Assembly (NCBI GenBank): GCA_001695595.3
Contig: MBPM02000006.1
Coordinates: 434,001-498,000, forward strand
DNA length: 64,000 bases
Source of the DNA: Plasmopara viticola
Taxonomy: Eukaryota > Oomycota > Peronosporomycetes > Peronosporales > Peronosporaceae
Reading direction: 5' to 3'
Shown piece after piece: positions 10,840-22,982 of this stretch. The notes beneath the pieces are model-generated. The model saw only the letters and a program-made list of their open reading frames with translations, made no database searches and was not told where the DNA came from. Both the position numbers and the translations under genes were made by a program. The first letter of the stretch is position 1; every line of letters starts with the position of its first letter.

Positions 10840-12364
10840 ATGTCATGCGGCTCGCAAAAGGCGCTGGTCTTTGGCATGGGCCTCATCACCGGCACGGGAA
10901 CGACTCTGTAAGTTGCTGCAGCATTGTTGTGCCTAGCTAACTTGCTAACATTCATTGTGCTTTATATATAATTGTAGAACCGGCAAGGTTCGTTTATCTA
11001 CATACTTCTCTTGACCTTAGAAATGACGCTTGAAGTGAACACAGATCTTGTACGGGGTCGATTCGATTGGTCTCGATGGAGAGGTGAAAAAGTTTGAAAA
11101 GCCCATCTCCCAGACGTGGCTCATGTTCCTTGCTATGGTCTTTGCGCTCCCCATTCACTGGGCGTATCATTACCACGTGGAGAAGCAGTGGCGTTGCAAT
11201 AACCGCAACGGCAGTACGTGGCTACACGGATATGTTATGAAAAAGTTTTGGGATTTAACGCACCCTTCTTTTGTTCATTACTTTTATAGTGAGATACCGT
11301 CACCGGATTCCGCGCAAATTGTATTTCCTGTTAGCGTTTCCTGCAGCGTTTGACCTGATTGCAACATTTGTGGCCAATCTGGGTCTTCTCTACGTTACAG
11401 TGAGCGTGTTTCAGCTTATGAAATTGTCTTTGTGGCATTACTCAAAGTCTTTGTGCTTAAAGACCGACTCCGTAGTTACATGTGGATCGGCATTGGTCTT
11501 AATATGCTGGCAGCATTGATGGTCGGTGCTACGAGTCTCGCAGACTCGGGCAATCAAGAAAACAACTCGACTGACCAGCATCCAGCCTTTGGGGTGTTGA
11601 TGGTTGTCTTAAGTTGTGCCATCCAGGCCATTCAGTACGTCTACGAAGAAAAACTCATGGATGAAGTTGATAGTGCACCTCCTTTAGTGGTTGTGGGTAT
11701 GGAAGGCGTATGGGGCTTACTGCTTACGTCGTTTATTGTTTACCCCATTGCCTATTTCATCCCGGGCAACGATTTTGGTTCGAACGAGAGGATTGACGAT
11801 GCATATGAGATGCTGATGAACAGTGGATTGGCACAAATTATTGTGCTCGTCTACTTGCTGGTGATTCTTGGATACAATGTCTTTGCCGTATCGGTCACGT
11901 ATTTGCTTGATTCGATTTGGCATGCGATATTAGACAACTTCCGTCCAATTACCGTCTGGGCAGCCGATTTGATGCTGTTTTACGTCTTTACGCAAGGTAA
12001 CTTTGGCGAACGGTGGACGATTTGGAGTTGGTTGCAATTCGTGGGAATGTTGACATTATTGCTCGGTACCGCAGTGTACAATGGCACTCTGCGTCTACCT
12101 GGTTCCGTCTACTTGGAGCCGCTGGATGAAGCGACGGCTTTGATTCGTACTCCTGAAGCACTTACTACGTCCGCCTTTTCACGCTCACCACTGATCACAC
12201 GCAACGCCATGAAAGCGGCAGAGATTGTACGTCGGACGCCTAACGCCAATGACCGCAACCGTGTGAGACGCGAATTTATGATCGAATACCAACCATTGAC
12301 TGACGCTGAATCGCAGCGACGTATTGTTCCGGCGGGACACACGTATGGATCGCTTGAGACTTAA
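10840..12364 (+). CDS. SLC35F6-like membrane transporter, with apparent frameshift
   Basis: A multi-exon gene for a 10-helix drug/metabolite-transporter protein of the SLC35F6 family (EamA fold, lysosome/endomembrane). Inferred exons: 10840-10907, a 10-bp exon 10978-10987 completing LTGK, 11045-11213, and 11290 onward. Conserved blocks are the N-terminal GMGLITGTGTT-LTGK, then GLLYVTVSVFQLM, MEGVWGLLLTSF, DNFRPITVWAADL and LLLGTAVYNG. The frame changes near 11420: the GLLYVTVSVFQLM frame runs out, and the following EIVFVALLKVFVLKD continues one nucleotide out of phase. The gap is too short for an intron. This fits a small deletion of 1, 4, 7 or 10 bases in the helix after FQLM, or a sequence error. 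Downstream of it the frame is open to the stop at 12362-12364. The C-terminal cytosolic tail of about 80 residues is polar. Confidence 0.82.
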
Positions 12365-13099
12365 TCGAGAAGTCATTCAGTTCTTTTCAATATTTCAAAC
12401 GATACTTTCGGTACCGTTATGTTAGGTAGGATAAACACTTGATTTGCGCTACTCTTATTACGCTTATGATGACCGTCGTTCTCAAACTTGTTCTTTGTAA
12501 AAGTGCACGTCTATCACTTGGGAATAATGCGAAATCTTTTTTGAAGCGAAATAAAAAAAAAACGTTTTTTTCGCTATCCACCACTAAATCCCGCGTGCAC
12601 TAATCGCATGCTCCGATTGACTGGATGGAAAGCGCCACTGAAATGAGCTTTGTAATTTTACAGATTGGATGCAGACTTTTAAGATACAAATTGTTGAGAA
12701 GTGGCTTGAATTTGAAAAATAGTCATGATGTATTCAAAAGCTACTTTAAATTTTTACTTATGCTAGCCGACAAGATGCACTCCCCATAAGCGCTTCGACC
12801 ACCTCGTACATTAAGAAGCCTCCCGTGGAGTCACTACTAAAGTCGACAAGGCAGTCACTAACGGAGTTGTTAAAGGAAGTTGACGACAACTTTTCCTGCT
12901 ATGCTCCGTTTTTTTGCAATTGTCGCATCGACGTAAAGACCGCAAGAATCCTTTACAATCTCCAACTGCGATGGACAGCCCAGGATCGTCAAAATGGCAA
13001 CTGAGGCCAAACAAACTGAAAATTTCTGCTATTCTAGACTGCTCTGGTGTACTATACATAAATTAATAAATCCTTCTTCGTTTCCTCATCTGCTTCCAG
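12365..13099. other. intergenic, nothing firm
   Basis: The transporter's 3' flank and AT-rich DNA with short A runs around 12551-12567. Open frames on the minus strand (12811-13059) may be the decayed 3' end of the LINE that follows, but I see no diagnostic motif. Confidence 0.4.
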
Positions 13100-16000
13100 T
13101 CGCTTCGAAGGCTTTCGGCGTTACATTTTTGCCCCGGTTTTACGTGTTAGTTGGTTGCCACGCTCCACAAGGACACATAATACCCTGTCCATAGCACAAA
13201 GCCATTAATATCCTGCTACTGCTGCAAGTGCCTTTTTTTAGTGCTACTGGCGATACCCATACCATTCGACACCGGGTAAGTGCGCCGTATTGCTCTAACA
13301 AGCGCAAGGCTTGCGGCGATAGGTCATTTTGTGCTCTAGACAGTGTCCAACCAATGTGCACCACCCGAAAGGGAATCCAGCAGGCTGCCTACTCAGGTAA
13401 CGTCCACGACAGCGCATAAAGAATCCTTATAAATTGTAATAAACCCAAATTTGTCAGCTCGCTGTGCTCCCAGACGGTGTGCCGACTTTTCTGTGTGTGC
13501 AGGTCATGTTGACGGACATGTACCGCTGATCGTTCCCGCAGGCTACGGATTTGAGTGAACGTCAACAATGACTAGATACTGATCAGTAAAAGCACGAGAA
13601 TCACTCGCCAAAGACTTTGGTTCAGCTCAAGGTTGTACAAGCGCCGCTGAAAATATGCGCACAGATTGCCGACAAGGTCCGCAAGAGCGCTGGAGCTGCT
13701 AGCATCAGGTCCCGTCCATTGGACAAGCATCAATTGCGTTCCGTTCAGATCTCGTTAGGCACTTCAGCTCGAAGCATTCTCTCACCACGTTGAAGCGTTT
13801 GATCTGGTCGTCACACACGTGGAGCTTGCTCGCAAGAGTAATGTCGAGCCACGACGACCAAATGACGAAGGACGGCGAGGTATGCTGTAGGACCTCACAT
13901 CACAGTTGTGACGCAAGTGTGCAGTCAAGAAATAGGTGCCGTTCGGCCTCAATCGCGTTGCGCCTGGTGCTCATGAACTCGTGGATGCCTGGATGCAATG
14001 TCCAAAGAAACCAAAGACGCGATTAACGAGTAGCAGGCAGAACGCTAGTCAATGCTGCAAGCTTTTAGAAATTGAGGAAGGATTGCGTAGTCGCTTCCTG
14101 TAGTAGGCGTATTTTTATCTCTTGTTTGCCGACACGCTGCGATTGGATTTTCATCAGGTGCGGCTTTCTCGGTGGTTCAGGCTCCTAGACAGCTTTGATC
14201 TCCAGAAATAGCCGGAAAGAAAATATATTGGCATCGTTCTTGTAGCCGAGCCTTGTAACATCTTTTCTGTGCGTTGCTACTGACCAAGTCTCGTAGTTTC
14301 GTTGGCCAGCAATCTACGCCGTTTGCGATACAACACACGTAGCCACTTCATTTGTGTATGCGGTTCCTCTGAGACCAGAGTGCACTTAATATGTTGCTGT
14401 ACGAAGATGCCTCCACCCGGCCAAATTTAATCTTCACACTTGGTGTTGGCAAGCGAGCGTAGTTTGAAGATACTAAAGATACAAGGCGATAGCTTTGTAG
14501 CATGTTGGTGACCATACTGAGGCAGTGGCGATGCGCCAACACTCTATCGGACCATGTTCTCATCTCATAGTGAACTTCACCATCGGCCTCGAGCCATACA
14601 GGCTATCACAGGCCATGCGTGGCTCGACCAATCAAAGCTAAGTCGTGCCACGTGATCTCCCGATCAGATTTGTACTACCAGATCCTAGTGTATTGCCACC
14701 ACGATGAAGTCAGTCTACATTTAATCATGCCACCACGATTAAGATGAGCGAGTGTGAGGAAGTCCAGTGCGTTGCTGTTACCAGTACAATGACTTAAGCT
14801 CGCTGTCGTCCACTTGTGTTCTTCGCTGCGGTAATAAATTACAGCACGACTATAGTCCGCTGTCTCTTAAGATGGGATTTGAGAATTGGAATGCCAAGAT
14901 CACCACCGCTGCGTCGCTGGAAAAGAGCTCGCGCAGAACGAGCTGGATGTGCGACGCCTCGCGATCGTGCTTTCGACTCTGAACGAACCGATTCAGCATC
15001 GATTGCCATCTCCCAACGACTTCTATGGGGACCGACACGTGCTATGTGTAGTGTTACAGACGTGAGAGCACGCTCATTTGAGCTATTTAGAGCCGGCTTT
15101 GAAGTGTCCTCGCACGTCGATACCATGTCTTACAGCCTTCGTTAGGGAAGCGGACAAATGAGGTTCCGGCATGGTGGCAGCAGCATCGACTTGAGCAAGC
15201 TGACCCTTGCATCAGAGCTTCTTCGATACCCATCTACGATCTCAAGCTGTACTTGAAGGTTTGTGATTGAAGTGCTCGAAAACGTTGAGTCGTTCGCAAT
15301 AAAAATGCCCGTATTAGTGTGCTCTGCGTTTAGACACCGTGCTCTTTGTGGGAGCACGAAAGATGCCGAGTGAATTGTATGTCAAGACGAAGAGCAAATG
15401 AGGCAGCAAATAGCTTTATTCTACAATTCTTGCCGAATGTAGCGCTGATTAGTTGTTCTGATTGATGACGAGGTGCACTTACGGGTTAGTGCACAGAACT
15501 TTGATCCATTTAACGCATTCTGTGTCAGATCCCATTTGCTCGAAAACCCGAAACATGCAGTCCCACTTGACTCGGACAAACATCTGCCCAAACTTCAAAA
15601 GAAGCGCGTACGCTTCGTTGTTCAAAACTTGTCGTGAGATCTCGAAGGTCTACAAAAAAACGGACATGATGATGGATCGATCCATACTCGACGAAACACC
15701 TACGGTCGGAGCGAATTGAATCAAAGACTACTTGGTGCAGCCGATACGTTAGCATCTTGGACAACACCTTCATTTTAGCTTTCACTAAAACATTATGTCG
15801 ATAGTTGCCAGATTGTGCTCTCAATTTTTTTCGTACATTGAAGACGATCATTAATCACAATGCACCAAGCACGACCGGATCGGCCTTGAAGAAATTGACG
15901 GTTAATTCGTGCGAGTTGGGCGTCATCATTCGCCGGCAGGAATCACCTGGAGTCGTCGCAGATGTGTTTGTAGCAGTCATCTGACAGAAAGATGTAGTTT

Positions 16001-18200
16001 AGCCGTTCATCCGCGAAAGACTACCATTAAAAACGCGTTTGGTATCGCAGTGAAGTCGCTAAGTGTATATAAAGCTCATATGTTTAAGCCGCTAGATCAC
16101 TCAGCACGGAGTGCGTCGCTCGATCTTCGAACCCTTTGGCGTTCAAGCTCGAGAATAAGTGTCGTGTGTCTTGTCGGCCCAAAGGCGCATACACTTTGTG
16201 ATTGTAGATGGAGGGACTTCCAATCATTACTTTCACGACGAGATAGCGACCGGACATCGCTGAACGGTAGAAATCAAAAATCGTATCGAAATATAGAATG
16301 TCAGAGCAGATCACCCCGAGCATTTCATTGCTCCTTCCTCTCGTTGGTCGGTGCAGCTGTGATAGTCTATAAAGATGTTATGCTTAGGGATCAAGACGAG
16401 TTGGAAGTTAAAAAGATTAGTGCTGTCGTCTTGAACACATGTCACTAATTAGTTGGTGATCAGGCCCTTCAATGAAAATGTCACCCTTTTCTATGACGTT
16501 GCTCTCACAGTGGGAGTACCAATATTGCTCCATGAGGCAAAAACCGCGAGAAATCTAGCAACGATTGGCCAAGCCGTCCGCAATAATCACCACGTTGCCT
16601 TCTACATGTGTGGCTTTAGCACCAATAAGGCACCACATAAAATTTTGTATTTTTAAGATCGTTTAACGGGCAAACTTGCCACTTCGCCTCAGTTCATTGA
16701 AGGAGCCGAGGTACGACCGCAGTAGCTGGGAAAAGCGCGTGTGGTGCTTTAAGATTCACACGAGCGGCTGGCCTGTGAGTGCTAAATCCAGTGATTGCCT
16801 TTAAGATATCGATGCCATGCTCAGCGTCTTACTCACGCAAGAAAATTCATCAACCAAAGAGGACAATTTCCACCACTTTGCGCATGTCCAGAAAATGTCG
16901 CGATGCTTCGACAAAACCGATGATCCTTTGAGGTTCTACTACTACACGCTGAATGTTTTATCGGTTTTAGATTGCGTCGCACAAAAGATACGGCTGCTTG
17001 TGTTCAGCAACGCGACTTCAGCAATTTGTTTTCGTTGTCAGCTATCTCAAGTGCCAGCGCGCTGTTGTAGGTGAACGTACATTCGACTGCTTATGTGTGG
17101 CATACTCGAGGAGCTTGCGCACGCTGTCGGCCTTCTTATCGGCTCTTGCAAGACGATCTGGGATGACATTGAGAAGCACTGTGTTCTCATCGTCAAGCAT
17201 TGCTTCGGTCACTTCCATGACGAGGGATGCCTTGGAAGCATTTTTGATCTTCGTGTGGTGTTTCTCGACAAAGGAAGATAATTCGGCGAGGTCATCACCG
17301 CGTTTGCACGCATCACATCGACGGGAGCGATTAATATCAAGCACCATAATTCTTGTCAGCAGCCACGATATTTCACTTGAAGATGACCTCGATTGACTGG
17401 ACTACTTGGATGTAGCAGGTGGCGGCGACAACGTCAAGAGGCCGTAATCTTTGCTAGACTAAAATGTCGAGAAGTTGATCTCATTTATGCGTGCGCTTCC
17501 TCTTGTTCAACACCGTCGATGGAGGCGTTGGTAAGCAAGAGTTCTTTTGGATTCTCGATTGCAGGAAGGCGTAGTTCAGCTATTCGAGCCGCTGAACGTC
17601 GAGATAGAGAAAGTGCCGTCAAATTAGTTAAGGACTTTATGACTTTTTGCATTGGAGTCTTTGTAAAGGATGTTCGGTAGCAATCACCATGTTGCATCTG
17701 GCATGTATTAGCACGTACGGACTCGCTTGTCCAATGCTAGACACATTGAATAACCAGTCGCCATTAGCGGCGTATTGAAGTTAAAATCGCTTCGATGTCA
17801 CAGACAAGAAGCCTTAATCTGTCTTCGTAACGGCAAGCCGTTTTGGATTACATTGTGGCCGTGGCGTAGAAACTTTTGCTGCGAGAGCACGTTTACCATT
17901 GTTGGTTGCGGACCTATGATATGGCAAGTCGAGCACAGTGAGGAGTTGGAATCGACCCTTTATCAAGCGTGGACGTATGTATTTGGAAGCAAATTAATTG
18001 CGAAAGGCGGTGATTTCATATGCACATTCAATCCCTCATCGCCCGATCGCATCGGTACTTGGACCGGCAGAGACGGCGGTACGGAAGTGGGTGGTAATGG
18101 ACGCTTAGTTAAAGAAGGAGAAGTGGGAATGTGTGACGTGGCGTCGGAGTGTATTTAAATTGAAGAATGAGATTGATTAAGCTTTTTTGAGGTGGTGGGC
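13100..18200 (-). mobile_element. degenerate LINE (non-LTR retrotransposon)
   Basis: A heavily mutated minus-strand LINE, recognised from pieces in the right order. An APE-type endonuclease fragment is at 16330-16084 (KVYAPLGRQD...HLFSSLNAKGF, then an altered GDLN-like SDLAA). Reverse transcriptase follows at 15851-15525 (KVLSKMLTYRLHQVV, GSIHHHVRFFVDLRDL), and a damaged YADD region at 15357-15142 (GIFIANDSTFSS). The post-RT region is at 15038-14850 (WQSMLNRFVQSRKHDREASHI). Stops and frameshifts interrupt every domain. Frames further upstream (17347-17042, 17697-17485) may be the old ORF1, and those at 14563-14348 and 13364-13140 the 3' part, but these carry no motif, so the outer limits are approximate. 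No poly-A tail or target duplication was found. Confidence 0.75.
15142..15851 (-). pseudogene. LINE reverse transcriptase remnant
   Basis: Two consecutive minus-strand pieces match the fingers/palm of LINE reverse transcriptases. First comes NYR..., KVLSKMLTYRLHQVV and GSIHHHVRFFVDLRDLTTS. Then comes the catalytic-box region, where the expected FADDST reads IANDST, so the first catalytic Asp is lost. It cannot be active. Confidence 0.75.
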
Positions 18201-20532
18201 CGATCTTGAGACTAGCTTTACCCCAAATTTTGGCCAGGTGCGACAGAGCAAAGAAGATATTTTCAGTTGAAGAGTGAACTTGAGGGATAGCCGGCACATC
18301 GGGAAGTTCGACTAATATTCGCATACGAGTAAGAATGGTGATAACGAGGGTAAATGCTGTAGTAGCTGCGCGTACTTCAATCTTATTTCAAAATTGAATC
18401 AAATCAAAGTTGCACCCAAGACCAAACTACTTAAACAACAGCCGTTCATGAATTCGGAAAGCTGTATTTTCATGCACTATTGTATAAAATTGATTCGATC
18501 AAAGCCAAAAAAAGGTGTTTAGTGATCGTGTAGCTCGTTGAATATACCGTCATCGCAATCGAACGAACGGTCAAAGTTGTATTGAATCTGTCCTTCAACC
18601 GAATCAATAAACTCCATCTAACCTTTGTCTTCAATGTTACGTATACCATCACGTCGAGTATCAGTATTTGACAACCAACACTAAATACAAAAGAAGCTTT
18701 CGAAATCGATATATACTTAGCATAAATGTCGTATGCAAAGTAGCTTTAGACATAAAATTGTACCTAACCTTGCAAAACCCTTTGATCTATCATTTCAAGT
18801 GACCTTTCTTCTCTTTCAATCGATTCTTTGTCACGCGTAGCTCTGCATACATCGCGTCTTTCTGATGTATGTAATTGATAATGTATAAATTCTTTGATTA
18901 AAGTATGAAGTGTAATCGACTATTAAATAGTTTTCATTCAGTATGCTCCAGTGCTTCTGAATTTGTTATTATTATTAGGTCATTTAATGGTCGTTGATCT
19001 TTTTAAATTTGAGTTTAACTTTGACATCATTCCAGTCTCAACCCTTTCTAGTCGCTGAACAATCCCCGAGTCAAAAAGTTGTGACTAAGTTTTGACCTTT
19101 TAATCAGTAGTAGAGGCGCGTATAAATCCTCAAGCACGATATAATCGCAATTCTGCATTTAAACCACTGTTCCTGTGGCTCTACTAACCACTTTTACCGG
19201 ACCTTTAAGCGCCTGCATCTCGCATTTTTGAAGCTGGTTACGCGACGTTGCATTCGTTTGCGTAGCTTCAGGTGGCTTGGCTCTCGTCGATAGGATTAGA
19301 TAGCATTGTGTAAATCGGAAGTAGCAGGGAAGGTTTCTATTGAAGTGATAGACAGGTTACTTTTCTTTTGCTTCCGAAAAATATTTTATAGGAGTTGCAG
19401 TATATTAAAGCAAACCATCGCTACTGGATCCACAATTGCGAGCTCATTTTTGAAACTACGCCTTCCCGAAGCACTTTACCTCTTTCTTCCCTCAAAAGGT
19501 CTTACGTACTAATTTTTACAAACAAAATTATATTTTCTTGAAAGAATGACTCGAAGTCAACGTAGCCGTTGTGCGAATAAAGTTGCTTCCATTTAGACTT
19601 GAGTTAAAACACTCCTCTTTCACAAACACACTTATCAACTAGTGGCAATCGTCCGTTGCTCAAGTGTGACATCGCTCATGACTTATAGTTCCTCGAAGCT
19701 TACGGCTCGGTCAAAGCTCAAGGCCATAGCTCCATTGATAAAGACAAGTTCAAACACTCGACGTGAGGCCGAGACTGATGAGCCCACGACTATGATTGCA
19801 GAGTCGGTAGAGCTGGTAGGCAACAACGCTTTTAGTCGATTCGAAATGGACACAAGGAAGCATTGAGAAATCAAGTAGTACTCACATCGAGAGCACTTTA
19901 CCCTATCTAAGTTAGGCAGGTATATAGTTCGTATGTAATTCATCGAAATAATACCAAAGTATCGTATAGTAATAGATGATATGGGCAGCCTGGCTACACT
20001 CGTTTGTAGAAGTTTAGAGGAGGGGACGACTCATCCTGCACGACGATAAAGGTGACGGAGAGACAGCACCGGGCGCATGGCTTCATGTCTTAAAGCATAG
20101 ACTGCAGCTATACGGAAGTTACTATTGTTCTTCGTCGAATATTAGGGTCAGACGCGAGAGAGAGAATCGAAGTTTTGGTGAAGAGGTAGGTGGGTTGTCC
20201 CGTTAAAAGTGTCGCCATCGTCGCACGGCACCTTAAATGACACAGATTGGGGCCTCATTTGTAATGTGCCACCTGGAAAGTGTACCAATGCTGAGTTACG
20301 AAGCACAACTCTTCTTATCTGTAATGAACCTGTCTCGTACGTTGTGCCAAAGCGATCTTTGTGGCTCAGCGTGGTACATAAAGCAACAACAAGGCAGCCT
20401 TTCGTGTCAGTATTCTTCGACATATGACACTGGGCTAGAAATAGACGAAGGGTCTATATTGCGCGACTTTGCAGGCAACGTCGCAGTCTATAATCTGCGA
20501 TCTGGCCGGGAAGTGTACCAATTTGCGAGAAA
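18201..20532. other. AT-rich intergenic DNA
   Basis: AT-rich, with short frames only. The pair of overlapping frames at 19642-19943 and those at 20148-20536 have no recognisable domain. Part of 20180-20530 may be 5' untranslated sequence or an exon of the unknown gene at 20533. Confidence 0.4.
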
Positions 20533-21042
20533 ATGAACCAGTTTGACGCAGTGGCACATTCTCCCGACACGGATGTCAAAAGTGTAGCAACGAAAGGCCC
20601 CGATGTTGATCAAAGAGGCAACACGCAAATGCAAAAAGTTGATACTGGCAACAACTGGGACGCGATGGTCAGTTATGACGGGTTCGAGGCGGACAACAAC
20701 TTGGTGCCTTTCACGTCTTTAAGTTGCTGTAAGCAAAGTGATCATGACGAAGACGTCGTGACCGTCCGGTCGCCGATCCTTTGCAAACCAGGCAACCCCA
20801 CTCCTCGCAATGCCACAGTGAGTCCAACGTCCATATCCGCACGTGCTTTCGATAGTCGCGACATGAAGGCCCTTGCGCCGTCGTGGACGATCTCTGAATT
20901 CCAAGAGTATATGGCCATGCTTGAGTTGCTCCAAGACGAATGCAACAATTCAAAAGACAGTGCCATTTGCCTCTCGGTCGAAAGGCTGGGCCACATGGAA
21001 CGTTTGCTCACCTTGCTTTTGCCGCAACAGTCCCTTTCGTAG
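20533..21042 (+). CDS. hypothetical protein, 169 residues
   Basis: An open frame from the ATG at 20533 to the stop at 21040-21042. Its GC-rich composition is unlike the AT-rich DNA upstream, and it is rich in Asp, Ser, Thr and Val. The C-terminal 50 residues look helical and include SEFQEYMAMLELLQDEC and a leucine-rich end. No family recognised. It converges on the BTB gene, with 63 bp between the two stops. Upstream exons are possible because the frames at 20209-20536 stay partly open, but no splice site was settled. Confidence 0.5.
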   Translation: MNQFDAVAHSPDTDVKSVATKGPDVDQRGNTQMQKVDTGNNWDAMVSYDGFEADNNLVPFTSLSCCKQSDHDEDVVTVRSPILCKPGNPTPRNATVSPTSISARAFDSRDMKALAPSWTISEFQEYMAMLELLQDECNNSKDSAICLSVERLGHMERLLTLLLPQQSLS

Positions 21043-21105
21043 GTTTTGACACTCAACGAATGTCAATTTCTTTTAACATTAGGCCAGTCAGTACCTTTAC
21101 TTTAA

Positions 21106-22806
21106 TTAACGAAATAGACGCGGTTGCATGTCGCGGTATGTTGCTTCTACATCTTGGTTGCTGTTATGCTTGTGGGCATGCAACTCGAGTAGGGTGGTAC
21201 GATTGCCGGTACAATGTACCTCCACTCGGTCGTACACGGTATCGGTACCACTCTGCTTTTCAGGTCGAGTCAGGAGACAACCCTGCCCGAGCGAGGGTTG
21301 AAGCATGGATGCATGCACGTCATGACTGCCACGTCTCCCTTGCTTTGTTTTGTGTAGTGGCGACACTTTTGTACTTGAGCTCATCGTGTTCGTAGTGGCA
21401 TCCGAAAGCACAGTCAGACCCTTGTCTTGCAACGGTGGCATGAAAAGGCACGGCACACGTGACTCGAACCGTTTTCGTGAGTGGCGATTTTCGCCTTGTG
21501 TCAATGCGCCAAGTGCATCGTTGCCTTCCAATGCCGCGCGTGCAAGTTCCGTCTCCACAGTGTCCGTAACGCGATCACCGGCATTAAACGTAAAAATGAG
21601 CTGTACCTCAATCTCCAACGCTAACGGAACAGACGCGGGTGCCTTGGTACATGTACCCGTCGCAGTCTCCACCACCCAAAATGTATAGACATGATTGCCA
21701 GGGAGCACTGCCTTGGGTTGCAATGGCGCGCGTGGATGATCGCGGTCCAAAGTATCAAACAAGACTGCTTCCGACACGTCGACGGTTTGCATTCCCGTGC
21801 CATCGCACACGCGAAGCATGAGTTGGCCTCGCCCTTTGACACTTGCCACGAGCAAATGTTCGCATGGACGCATCATATAGACCAATGGAAGGCTCTGGGG
21901 CGTTAGCACGCGTCGTTCGCGTCGGACAAAGCGCACCAGAGTGTCGGATGGACTCGTTGGAAGGCGGACGTCGTGCGAGTCTGGTCCTTTCACGAGCAAT
22001 GTGGCTTCTTTCTTGGCAAACGGCAAGGGCGAAGACGCCATGGTCGCAAACATACTGACTCGTTTCGTCGGGGTACTAGTCAAGTCGACGTCATTGACCG
22101 AGCGTCTTCGAACGGTACCATCCCGCGTACTTTTGGTACTTGGCCACGAAAGTGGTTCTCCTGCTCCAATTGATGGGAACAATTCGTCGTATAAATCAAA
22201 GTAAATGGCATCGTCTTTGAACGCTTGTTCATCTACATTTCGCTGCCGGACCAGTTTTTCGGTACGGTACCAATCCAAAATCATTTCGAAATGTTGCGGA
22301 TTGCGGTCAATAAAGAACGCATCGTCGAGGCAACTGCTTTTGCCACATCCGCACCTGATGATCTGATGCAACCGTTTTAGAGGATATTTCGCAATTAAAC
22401 TCTCTTTGCACCGAAAAAGCGTACCCCCGACGTCAAAGGCAACAATCCGCGTCGGGGTCGTCACCACGTCTCTTAAATCCGAGGCACTTTTCGAGTGCCA
22501 CGGCACTCGCGTCCGGCCGACTGTATGATCTGGATCCAGACTACGAAAGTCAAAGTACGCTCCTTGACTCGCGGCACGTTCGAGGGTTGGCATTGCATTC
22601 TTTGTTGGCTGACACGGGACCGCATTTGCGTCGCTTTTGGCCTCCTGATTTTTTGCACCCCTGGATTTTTTGCACTGATTAACTGGCAATCGTAGATTTT
22701 CGTCATTGACAGGGGCACACTCAGGAAACAGATCGGTCAAGAGCTCGTCGTAGTTGGAGACGACTGTGACGTCTTCACCTGCTTTCCTGTGCTCTCGTCT
22801 CGCCAT
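21106..22806 (-). CDS. BTB/POZ (K+-channel T1-type) domain protein
   Basis: An intronless 566-codon gene from the ATG at 22806. Residues about 120-212 are a BTB domain of the T1/KCTD type: RIVAFDVGGTLFRCKESLI is the first strand and helix, and a DAFFIDRNPQHFEMILDWYR stretch is the classic core. There is no channel pore or membrane helix, so this is a soluble KCTD-like protein; relatives form oligomers and often act as cullin-3 adaptors. A CGCGKSSC insert in the BTB loop could bind zinc (inference). The C-terminal half (about 270-480) may be a beta-rich domain of unknown type. The N-terminus is polar and disordered. It is divergent from the hydroxylase gene at 22983. Confidence 0.85.
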   Translation of the reverse strand: MARREHRKAGEDVTVVSNYDELLTDLFPECAPVNDENLRLPVNQCKKSRGAKNQEAKSDANAVPCQPTKNAMPTLERAASQGAYFDFRSLDPDHTVGRTRVPWHSKSASDLRDVVTTPTRIVAFDVGGTLFRCKESLIAKYPLKRLHQIIRCGCGKSSCLDDAFFIDRNPQHFEMILDWYRTEKLVRQRNVDEQAFKDDAIYFDLYDELFPSIGAGEPLSWPSTKSTRDGTVRRRSVNDVDLTSTPTKRVSMFATMASSPLPFAKKEATLLVKGPDSHDVRLPTSPSDTLVRFVRRERRVLTPQSLPLVYMMRPCEHLLVASVKGRGQLMLRVCDGTGMQTVDVSEAVLFDTLDRDHPRAPLQPKAVLPGNHVYTFWVVETATGTCTKAPASVPLALEIEVQLIFTFNAGDRVTDTVETELARAALEGNDALGALTQGENRHSRKRFESRVPCLFMPPLQDKGLTVLSDATTNTMSSSTKVSPLHKTKQGRRGSHDVHASMLQPSLGQGCLLTRPEKQSGTDTVYDRVEVHCTGNRTTLLELHAHKHNSNQDVEATYRDMQPRLFR

Positions 22807-22982
22807 GATCCGATCGAGTTAGAATGTGATGGCGCGACCTCCACGTGGACCGCTAGATAATCGTTCAGTGGCATATCATGGTGAAAGGTCGCAAAATGTG
22901 GCAATTGGCTGCCAAAAAGGCAAAACCAACTTGCGGCAATAAAGTATTTGATCATTCAACGATAACTTGAAGTAGTCTTGAT
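22807..22982. promoter_or_regulatory. divergent promoter region
   Basis: 176 bp between the BTB start (minus, 22806) and the hydroxylase start (plus, 22983). Both promoters must lie here or overlap the 5' ends. No known box was assigned. Confidence 0.4.
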
